A stretch of 64,000 bases of DNA from JAGYLJ01 sp964383545. Lineage in GTDB: Bacteria > Patescibacteriota > Minisyncoccia > Phycocordibacterales > UBA12079. Made by a program: the position numbers and the translations under genes. Under the pieces are notes generated by a model. That model ran no database searches. It saw nothing but the letters and a program-made list of their open reading frames with translations, and was not told where the DNA came from. Positions 33,764 to 39,418 of the stretch are shown piece by piece; the stretch's first letter is position 1; each line of letters starts with the position of its first letter. The stretch is from the NCBI GenBank assembly GCA_964383545.1, contig CAYLHD010000001.1, positions 1 through 64,000 on the forward strand, read 5' to 3'.

Positions 33764-34096
33764 TTATACTGTTGGAAGTCCAGGTACATTAGGCATTGTA
33801 TTATCTAAGTTGAGTGTATCGGACAATACTCCAACTAATCCCCAAACAGAAATCATTACAAAGAGAATTACAATTCCCCAAATCATCTGAGTTTTAGCTT
33901 CGGCTTTATCTTCTCCTTCTTTGAGGATAAACATAAGTAGAGAGAAAATAAAGAAAATAACAGCTAAACTGATTAAGATAGGCATCAATACACCTAATAT
34001 ACCGGAAAATGTTTCCATAAGAGTAGTGACAGTTGTTGCAAAAGCTAAAACAGGCATGAAAGCCATAATTGAACCTAAAGCGATATATTTTTTCAT
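33764..34096 (-). CDS. Signal peptide plus two-helix protein, VirB2/TrbC-like (paralogue 3)
   Basis: The 110 residues start with a signal peptide (MKKYIALGSIMAFMPVLAFA), then two helices joined by FILKEGEDKAEAKTQMIWGI. The conserved IVILFVMISVWGLVGVLSDT follows, then a Pro-rich tail. A processed two-helix protein with this design recalls VirB2-type pilins. The stop lies 12 nt before the ATG of the next paralogue. Confidence 0.78.
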   Translation of the reverse strand: MKKYIALGSIMAFMPVLAFATTVTTLMETFSGILGVLMPILISLAVIFFIFSLLMFILKEGEDKAEAKTQMIWGIVILFVMISVWGLVGVLSDTLNLDNTMPNVPGLPTV

Positions 34097-34203
34097 AATT
34101 TATTGTTAGTTAATAATTAATAATTTAATAAAATATCAACGACCTTAATAAGACTTAATAATAACAGTTTTAAGTAAGGATAAGAAGAGCGTCTGTGGAT
34201 AAT

Positions 34204-34500
34204 TTAGCCAAGAAAAGTATTACTTAGGATGGCTACAAGACCCCAAACTGATACCATTACAAAAAGAATAATGATTCCCCATGTCATATGATCTTTAGCA
34301 TCATTTTTAGCATCTCCTTCTCTTAAGATGTATTGAGATGTAGACCAGAGGAAAAATATAACAGCTAAGGATATTATTAAGGGTACAATTGCTTGAAGAA
34401 TGTATTTGATGACAGCAATAAGTCCAAGAATGTCTTCAGCTGCAAAAGCAAAAATTGGAATCGTGCTAAAGAATAAAAAAATTGGTATATATTTTCTCAT
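34204..34500 (-). CDS. Signal peptide plus two-helix protein, VirB2/TrbC-like (paralogue 2)
   Basis: The 98 residues begin MRKYIPIFLFFSTIPIFAFA, a signal peptide. Two helices follow, joined by YILREGDAKNDAKDHMTWGI, the same charged linker as in its neighbour. It ends shortly after WGLVAILSNTFLG. An 87-bp tandem repeat and an assembly gap lie just upstream of its start, so its promoter region is unusual. Confidence 0.78.
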   Translation of the reverse strand: MRKYIPIFLFFSTIPIFAFAAEDILGLIAVIKYILQAIVPLIISLAVIFFLWSTSQYILREGDAKNDAKDHMTWGIIILFVMVSVWGLVAILSNTFLG

Positions 34501-34777
34501 AATTTCAAGTGAGGATTTACAAAAATGATTATGTTAATACTTATTTTTGTATAATCCGAATGATGGAATTACATGCTCGCTTCATATAATTTCAAGTGAG
34601 GATTTACAAAAATGATTATGTTAATACTTATTTTTGTATANNNNNNNNNNNNNNNNNNNNNNNNNNNNNNNNNNNNNNNNNNNNNNNNNNNNNNNNNNNN
34701 NNNNNNNNNNNNNNNNNNNNNNNNNNNNNNNNNNNNNNNNATCCGAATGATGGAATTACATGCTCGCTTCATATAAT
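34501..34777. repeat. 87-bp tandem repeat around an assembly gap
   Basis: AATTTCAAGTGAGGATTTAC recurs at 34501 and 34588, and the second half of the unit (ATCCGAATGATGGAATTACA) recurs at 34554 and 34741. The period is 87 bp. At least two copies exist, and the gap lies inside the array, so the number may be higher. Confidence 0.85.
34641..34740. other. Assembly gap (100 N) in the tandem repeat
   Basis: Exactly 100 N inside an 87-bp tandem repeat array, a typical site of assembly failure. Confidence 0.98.
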
Positions 34778-34795
34778 AATTATTTTTATTAACGG

Positions 34796-35200
34796 TTAAT
34801 CAACTTCTAGATCAGGAATTTGTGTGTCTGTACCAGACCAATCAGTTGTTGTACTCAAAGGATTATTTTTTCCGTCAGAAGAAATAAATGTTGTTGTTAA
34901 TATCGAAACAAAACCCCATACTGAAACCATTATAAATAGGGCAACAATTCCATTAATCATAATTGTTTTGGACTCTGATGACTTTTCTTTGTCAGATTTC
35001 ATGTATTGAGCAAGGCCCCAAAAAAAATAAATTAAAGATAATAATACTATAACAGGTAAAATACTAGTTAAAATTTCTACCACTATTAGAATGACATCTT
35101 TAAAATTGGCTGGCGTTGCTGCAAGTGTTATCAAAGGTAAAAATAAAACAGAGAATACTGCCAATGATGGGGTTTGGTTTATCGATTTTTTTCTTTCCAT
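34796..35200 (-). CDS. Signal peptide plus two-helix protein, VirB2/TrbC-like (paralogue 1)
   Basis: The 134 residues start with a longer signal region (about 12-27, LAVFSVLFLPLITLAA), followed by two helices joined by QYMKSDKEKSSESKTIMING. The shared IVALFIMVSVWGFVSILTTT comes next. A hydrophilic tail of about 30 residues, rich in Thr/Ser/Asp, distinguishes it. It is the first of the four tandem paralogues. Confidence 0.75.
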   Translation of the reverse strand: MERKKSINQTPSLAVFSVLFLPLITLAATPANFKDVILIVVEILTSILPVIVLLSLIYFFWGLAQYMKSDKEKSSESKTIMINGIVALFIMVSVWGFVSILTTTFISSDGKNNPLSTTTDWSGTDTQIPDLEVD

Positions 35201-35272
35201 TTAAGTTTATTTTAACAATAAAATCTTGATTTAACTACAACTTAACTGTGAATAAGAAATATTACTTGGAGC

Positions 35273-35369
35273 TTGCCTGCCGGCAGGCAGGGTTCAACCT
35301 CCAAAGATTCTGGGGATGAGTCGAAAATAGTCAATGTTTTCAACTTGGAGGTTGAACCTCCAAGTGAAG
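35273..35369. repeat. Cluster of short palindromes shared with eno and gatB
   Basis: CCTGCCGGCAGG near 35278 is followed by GGTTCAACCTCCAAAGATTC (35291-35310), which matches eno 42218 onward, and CTTGGAGGTTGAACCTCCAAG (35344-35364). No gene is seen in 35201-35371. Confidence 0.75.
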
Positions 35370-35371
35370 TT

Positions 35372-35412
35372 AATAAATAAAAAAAGACGAAGAACTTTGA
35401 GTTCTTCGTCTT
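35372..35412 (-). terminator. Intrinsic terminator of the lipoprotein pair
   Basis: A 13-bp perfect stem, AAGACGAAGAACT/AGTTCTTCGTCTT, is followed on the minus strand by a run of seven T. Confidence 0.92.
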
Positions 35413-35453
35413 GTGAATGCATAAGTATCACCTCCTTATGTTTATGTAAGAAA

Positions 35454-35723
35454 TTATCGGCCGTTATAATACCGGCCGTTATAATATCTGTTTCTTCTGT
35501 AACAACTATCCCAGTAGGGACGGTTGTCTGTTTGTTGTTGTTTCCATTGGTCAGTGGTGACAACTTCTTTTGTTGTCACACCATCTATTTTGGTGGTAAC
35601 TGTATGGGTTTTTAATCCACTATCTGTCACTATGTGATGGGTCGGGAGATTGCTAATCCGGATTCCTGTACATCCTCCAAGGAGGATGATTGCCGTTGCA
35701 CATAATAAAAAGAATTTTTTCAT
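35454..35723 (-). CDS. Small lipoprotein, Tyr/Asn/Arg-rich tail
   Basis: The 89 residues carry a lipoprotein signal peptide with lipobox LLGGC (Cys about 18). The mature part is Thr-rich (LKTHTVTTKIDGVTTKEVVT) and ends in a repeated YYNGRYYNGR, encoded by two direct copies of CGGCCGTTATAAT. The start is fixed by AAGGAGG 7 nt upstream and overlaps the previous stop as ATGA. Function unknown; it is probably exported and lipid-anchored with its partner gene. Confidence 0.85.
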   Translation of the reverse strand: MKKFFLLCATAIILLGGCTGIRISNLPTHHIVTDSGLKTHTVTTKIDGVTTKEVVTTDQWKQQQTDNRPYWDSCYRRNRYYNGRYYNGR

Positions 35724-35983
35724 CTTGTTCCTCCTTTCAACTTATAAGTTGTGCTCCATTTACGATCTTTGGAGCGGTAATGGTTTCTGTGAGGCTGGCC
35801 GTTTAACCAACGTCTTTTATAAAAATTTGGTTCCTCTTCCTTTGTCACTGGATGTGACAGAATTGATGACAGAGGGGCGATGATCATTTCTCCTTGGATT
35901 CCTTTGTATCGGATTCCAGATCCAGCACATCCACTGGCGACTAAAGTTGCCAGTATGATTACTAATAAAAAAGATTTTTTCAT
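35720..35983 (-). CDS. Small lipoprotein
   Basis: I chose the ATG at 35983, giving MKKSFLLVIILATLVASGC with lipobox VASGC (Cys 19), because an AGAGGAG site lies just upstream. An in-frame ATG seven codons earlier would spoil the signal peptide. The 87 residues are hydrophilic after the Cys, with no known motif. It is the first gene of a two-gene operon behind a strong promoter, translationally coupled to the next lipoprotein. Confidence 0.85.
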   Translation of the reverse strand: MKKSFLLVIILATLVASGCAGSGIRYKGIQGEMIIAPLSSILSHPVTKEEEPNFYKRRWLNGQPHRNHYRSKDRKWSTTYKLKGGTR

Positions 35984-36070
35984 TTTTTCTCCTCTTCTAG
36001 CCACTGGGTGATTAGATTATTTTATTTTCAAAGGGTTTTCAACAGAAAATCCAAACTTTATCCTGTATAT

Positions 36071-36100
36071 ATTATATAACAAAAGTCCTTGAGTTGTCAA
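36071..36100 (-). promoter_or_regulatory. Promoter of the lipoprotein operon
   Basis: On the minus strand, perfect TTGACA and TATAAT boxes are 18 nt apart, about 88 nt before the first ATG. Confidence 0.8.
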
Positions 36101-36189
36101 GGATTATTGATATAGTGGTTTTTGGGTTTGTAAGAGGTTTGTATCTTTTTGGCAGATACACTTAGATTAAGGTCGAAATTTTTTAAGTT

Positions 36190-36242
36190 TTAGGGGTCGC
36201 ACCCCTTCCGTCGCTCCGCTCCTCCTCGGGGAACGACCCCTT
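36190..36242. repeat. GC-rich nested palindrome
   Basis: AGGGGTCGCACCCCT is a hairpin by itself, and its AGGGGTCG also pairs with CGACCCCT at the far end. It lies downstream of the 51-residue minus-strand gene and may act as its terminator. Related GGGGTCGGACCCC stems occur at 58611 and 60744. Confidence 0.6.
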
Positions 36243-36263
36243 TAACTCAGGTGTCAGATCTTT

Positions 36264-36419
36264 TTATGACCAAGCAGAAACGAAAATTTCGGTAAATTTT
36301 TCAATAGTAGTAAAGAATCCCTTAACAAATATTCCGGCAATCATGGAAAGTACAATAGTTCCAAAAGGTCCGTCATACCATCTTTTTTTCTGAGCTGCTA
36401 TTTTTAATTTTTTTAACAT
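36264..36419 (-). CDS. Small single-helix membrane protein (51 residues)
   Basis: A short gene encoding MLKKLKIAAQKKRWYDGPFG, then a hydrophobic stretch TIVLSMIAGIFVKGFF and a C-terminal FTEIFVSAWS. One membrane helix with a basic N-terminal face is plausible. Intact codon structure and a start 30 nt from the divergent-free upstream gene support it, but there is no family I can name. Confidence 0.55.
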   Translation of the reverse strand: MLKKLKIAAQKKRWYDGPFGTIVLSMIAGIFVKGFFTTIEKFTEIFVSAWS

Positions 36420-36449
36420 TACTTTAATTATATAATAATTTTTAAAGAA

Positions 36450-36719
36450 TTAATGCTTTTTGTTGGGGATATTGTTATTATCAATTAATTTTAATTTTTC
36501 CTTACGACTCCAGGTTTTAATTTCTCCTTCTCGATGTCTTGCTTCTTTAAGTACTTTAAATTTTTCTGAATACAGTAATTTTACTGGACGTCGGATTTTT
36601 GTATAGTGTGCTCCGTGTTTTGAATTATTGTGTTGCAGAAGTCTTCTTTCTAAATTATTGGTACAACCAGTATATAATGTTTTATCTGCACATTCTAAAA
36701 TATAAGTATAGTATTCCAT
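36450..36719 (-). CDS. GIY-YIG endonuclease domain protein (UPF0213/YhbQ type)
   Basis: MEYYTYILECADKTLYTGCT contains the split motif (YTYIL and YTGCT) of GIY-YIG nucleases, followed by NNLERRLLQHN with the conserved Arg. The 89 residues are just the domain, as in the YhbQ/UPF0213 group. These small proteins are suspected to act on DNA. It lies beside repeat-rich DNA and a tRNA, but the family is widespread, so that link is weak. Confidence 0.9.
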   Translation of the reverse strand: MEYYTYILECADKTLYTGCTNNLERRLLQHNNSKHGAHYTKIRRPVKLLYSEKFKVLKEARHREGEIKTWSRKEKLKLIDNNNIPNKKH

Positions 36720-36771
36720 AAAGAATTTTTATTCCTAAATCAAACAAAATATATTTATCTCTCACATCTGT

Positions 36772-36860
36772 TCGGGATGATTATTTTGTAAACAATATAT
36801 CTACCCCTCGTCGTAAACTCCTCGGGATGATTATTTTGTAACACCAAATCAAAGATTTGG
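36772..36860. repeat. Short direct repeats and palindrome
   Basis: TCGGGATGATTATTTTGTAA occurs at 36772 and again at 36822. CCAAATC/GATTTGG forms a hairpin at 36844-36860. This belongs to the repeat-rich, gene-free stretch 36720-37351, which otherwise holds only tRNA-Gln, tRNA fragments and a gap. Confidence 0.65.
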
Positions 36861-36877
36861 TTAACAAAATATATCAG

Positions 36878-37003
36878 TTGCCAGACTAGGATTCGGTCAC
36901 AAATTACTAAGTATATTTCTTCGCTTTGCTCGAAATTTACTAAGTATTCGCGACCCCACCTCCTTCACTTCGCTCGGTCCGGTTTTCGAATCCTATCCAG
37001 CAA
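36878..37003. repeat. Element bounded by inverted copies of the tRNA-Gln 3' end
   Basis: The left arm (36878-36895) equals the 3' end of the tRNA-Gln at 37054 in the same orientation. The right arm (36987-37003), CGAATCCTATCCAGCAA, is its imperfect inverted copy. The interior has TTCGCTTTGCTCGAA-type hairpins and two copies of ACTAAGTAT. Confidence 0.7.
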
Positions 37004-37053
37004 AGACAATTTTAAAATTCAAAGCTATCGCTTCGGATTTTAAACTTCTCTAG

Positions 37054-37124
37054 TTGCCAGACTAGGATTCGAACCTAGATACTCAGCTCCAGAAGCTGAT
37101 GTCCTACCATTAGACGATCTGGCA
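37054..37124 (-). tRNA. tRNA-Gln (CTG anticodon)
   Basis: The minus strand folds as a full cloverleaf: acceptor TGCCAGA/TCTGGCA, D stem GTCT/GGAC, anticodon stem TCAGC/GCTGA with loop TTCTGGA, and T arm CTAGG-TTCGAAT-CCTAG. The anticodon is CTG. The 3' CCA is not encoded. Confidence 0.93.
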
Positions 37125-37158
37125 ATATTAACTATTTTCTAAGTAATTCTGAATTTTT

Positions 37159-37258
37159 NNNNNNNNNNNNNNNNNNNNNNNNNNNNNNNNNNNNNNNNNN
37201 NNNNNNNNNNNNNNNNNNNNNNNNNNNNNNNNNNNNNNNNNNNNNNNNNNNNNNNNNN
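37159..37258. other. Assembly gap (100 N) in a tRNA/repeat cluster
   Basis: Exactly 100 N between tRNA-Gln and a fragment resembling another tRNA 5' end. Confidence 0.98.
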
Positions 37259-37271
37259 GGGCTACGGCCGA

Positions 37272-37288
37272 GGGACGATTTGGCAATA
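37272..37288 (-). pseudogene. Possible tRNA 5' fragment
   Basis: On the minus strand, ATTGCCAAATCGTC resembles the start of a Gln-type tRNA, but the D arm is replaced by CCTCGGCCGTAGCC and then the gap. It may be a broken tRNA-Gln(TTG) or part of the repeat. Confidence 0.4.
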
Positions 37289-37351
37289 ATGTGTTGCGTT
37301 ATAAGTATCTATGATACAATATAATTTATTATTAATAAATAGATAAAAAAT

Positions 37352-37759
37352 ATGAGCTGTAAAAAAATATTACTTTTATTTATTATCATAATTGCTATAG
37401 CTGTGGGGATTAATTATTTCTTACAACAAGAAAATGTTAATAATCCCGTAGATGGCCCTATTCCCAATGGTGAGATGATGGTTGGTAACGATCGAGATGA
37501 ACATGGTTGTATCGGTTCTACTGGTTATGTCTGGTGTGAATCAAAAGCAGAATGTTTAAGACCTTGGGAAGAAGTTTGGGATGATTCTTGTAATACTACT
37601 GATTTTAGTTATGATAGGACTTTAGTTCCTGTTGGATACTTAGATGAAAGTTTAAATGCTTGTACTGCGGAGGCAAAACTTTGTGCAGATGGTTCAGCTG
37701 TGGGTAGATCGGGTCCTGACTGTGAGTTCGAAAAATGTCCAGATGAACTTTTACAATAA
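37352..37759 (+). CDS. Membrane-anchored Cys-rich protein (DUF333-like and Kazal-like motifs)
   Basis: An N-terminal hydrophobic anchor (about 5-24) is followed by an extracytoplasmic part. DEHGCIGSTGYVWCESKAEC then LRPWEEVWDDSC resembles the DUF333-type Cys motif found in many small exported proteins. The C-terminus has CTAEAKLCADGSAVGRSGPD then CEFEKCP, a frequent Cys-rich tail. The eight or so Cys probably form disulfides. The 135 residues look complete. Function unknown. Confidence 0.8.
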   Translation: MSCKKILLLFIIIIAIAVGINYFLQQENVNNPVDGPIPNGEMMVGNDRDEHGCIGSTGYVWCESKAECLRPWEEVWDDSCNTTDFSYDRTLVPVGYLDESLNACTAEAKLCADGSAVGRSGPDCEFEKCPDELLQ

Positions 37760-37819
37760 TTTTAGTTTAAAAAACGACTTGATTGTCGCTTTTTTTTATT
37801 ATTGTTATAATAATGGACA

Positions 37820-39106
37820 ATGATCAAAAATAAAAAAGAGTTAGCTTCAAATGATTTAAGGCAAGATGCTTTAGATATTTTAGAAAGTGGTTATGAAGCT
37901 GTTTCTACTAATAAAATTTTATCCAAAGATATTACTCTAAAAAATGACGAGTTAAAAATTAAAAATAAAAAATATAATCTTAAAAAATATAAGAATATTT
38001 TTGTTATAGCTTTTGGTAAATGTGCGAATCAATCAGCTGAAGTTTTAGAAGAAATTCTTGGTGATAGAATTACCAAGGGTGTAGTTTTAGATATTGCATC
38101 AGGTAAATTTAAAAAGCTAAAATCTGAAGTTGGAACTCATCCTTTTCCTTCAGAACAAAATATTTTATCTACCAAAGCTGTTTTACAGGTTTTAAAAGCT
38201 GTAAAAAAAGATGATTTAGTGATTGTGATGATTTCAGGTGGTGGTTCAGCCTTACTTTGTTCTCCTGTAGATGGAATTGAAAGTGGGTTGTTAAAACAAG
38301 TTACTCAAATTTTGATGAAGAAGGGGGTTACCATTGGAGAAATGAATATAGTAAGAAAACATCTTTCTAAGATTAAAGGTGGGCAATTAGCGGAGTTAAT
38401 TTATCCTGCTCAACTAGTTTCTGTTATTTTTTCAGATGTACCAGGGAATGACCTTTCTTTAATAGCTTCAGGTCCGACTGTTTTAGACAAAACAACAAAA
38501 GAGGATGCTCAGATTATCCTTGAGTCTTATTTAATGGAAGATAGTTTGTATGAAGGTGATAATTATATTTCTTTTTTGAAAGAAACACCTAAAGAAACAA
38601 AGTTTTTTGAAAAAGTAGATAATATTTTACTGGTTAGTAATAAAGATGCTTTAACAGCAATGCAAAAGAAAGCAACAGAGTTAGGTTATGAGAGTTCTGT
38701 TGAATCAGAGGATTTACAAGGTGAGGCTAGAGAATTAGGTGAATATTTGATTAAAAAAGAAATTCTTTCAAAATCTTGCCGAATTTGGGGAGGGGAAACA
38801 ACTGTAGAAATTAAGGGTGAAGGTGAAGGTGGTAGGAATCAAGAATTTGTTTTAGGAGCGCTTGATAATTTAAGAGATGATATGTTGGTGTTAGCAGTAG
38901 CTTCAGATGGTTGTGATAATACTGATGTAGCAGGAGTTTTAGCTGATGGTGACTTACTGAATAAAATCGAAGATAAAAAAGTAGATATTGAAGAATATTT
39001 AAAAAATAATGATTCCTATAATTTCTTTAAAAAAGTGGGTGGTCAAATTAAAACTGGTCAAACAGGAATTAATGTAGCTGATTTTTATTTGATTTTGAGG
39101 AAGTAA
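37820..39106 (+). CDS. Glycerate 2-kinase (GckA/MOFRL family)
   Basis: The DUF4147 domain is shown by MISGGGSALLCSPVDGIESG and VRKHLSKIKGGQLAELIYPA, then VIFSDVPGNDLSLIASGPT. The C-terminal MOFRL domain has WGGETTVEIKGEGEGGRNQE. The enzyme phosphorylates glycerate to 2-phosphoglycerate, which the enolase at 41.8 kb can use, so with ppsA and eno it forms a lower-glycolysis group. The 428 residues are complete. TGT-TATAAT ends 8 nt before the ATG. Confidence 0.93.
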   Translation: MIKNKKELASNDLRQDALDILESGYEAVSTNKILSKDITLKNDELKIKNKKYNLKKYKNIFVIAFGKCANQSAEVLEEILGDRITKGVVLDIASGKFKKLKSEVGTHPFPSEQNILSTKAVLQVLKAVKKDDLVIVMISGGGSALLCSPVDGIESGLLKQVTQILMKKGVTIGEMNIVRKHLSKIKGGQLAELIYPAQLVSVIFSDVPGNDLSLIASGPTVLDKTTKEDAQIILESYLMEDSLYEGDNYISFLKETPKETKFFEKVDNILLVSNKDALTAMQKKATELGYESSVESEDLQGEARELGEYLIKKEILSKSCRIWGGETTVEIKGEGEGGRNQEFVLGALDNLRDDMLVLAVASDGCDNTDVAGVLADGDLLNKIEDKKVDIEEYLKNNDSYNFFKKVGGQIKTGQTGINVADFYLILRK

Positions 39107-39120
39107 AAATGGGGAAGCTA

Positions 39121-39295
39121 AGTTCAGTGTAAAAATCTGAGCAATGAAAAATTTTTTGCCAAAAGCAACACAAAAAAATTACTTAAAAATTTCAAACCAC
39201 TCCCTGTGGGTTGGGTGATATTTTTTCTTGGACTATGTCCAAGAACAATAATTTTTTTGTTAAAAATTTTAATCCTCAGATTTTTACACTGAACT
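39121..39295. repeat. MITE-like element (family A, copy 2)
   Basis: Ends of 21 bp (39121-39141 and 39275-39295) are perfectly complementary and flanked by TA (39119-39120 and 39296-39297). The interior matches 15591-15758. No transposase is encoded. The gene-free stretch 39107-39418 contains this element and then AT-rich DNA leading to ppsA. Confidence 0.8.
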
Positions 39296-39418
39296 TAATT
39301 TATATTGAGTTTGTCACAAATTTTGAGGGAACTTATTTATGGTTTTTACATAGATTTTTACTACTTTATGATATAATTATCTACATAATTATAATTTAGT
39401 TTAATAATAAATAGATTT

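Noticed and set aside
35454..36004. ATG at 36004 as start of the second lipoprotein
   Set aside because: It would put seven charged residues before the signal peptide; the ATG at 35983 has a ribosome site and gives a clean lipobox signal.
36720..37350. CRISPR array
   Set aside because: Repeats here are few, differ in length, and are not evenly spaced; no cas genes are present anywhere in the window.
15589..39297. IS630/mariner-type origin of the family A elements
   Set aside because: TA flanks fit, but the ends are not conserved between copies and no transposase is visible, so the link is not supported.
39211..39399. 62-residue reading frame
   Set aside because: It spans the right end of a MITE-like element and the ppsA upstream region and has no start signal.
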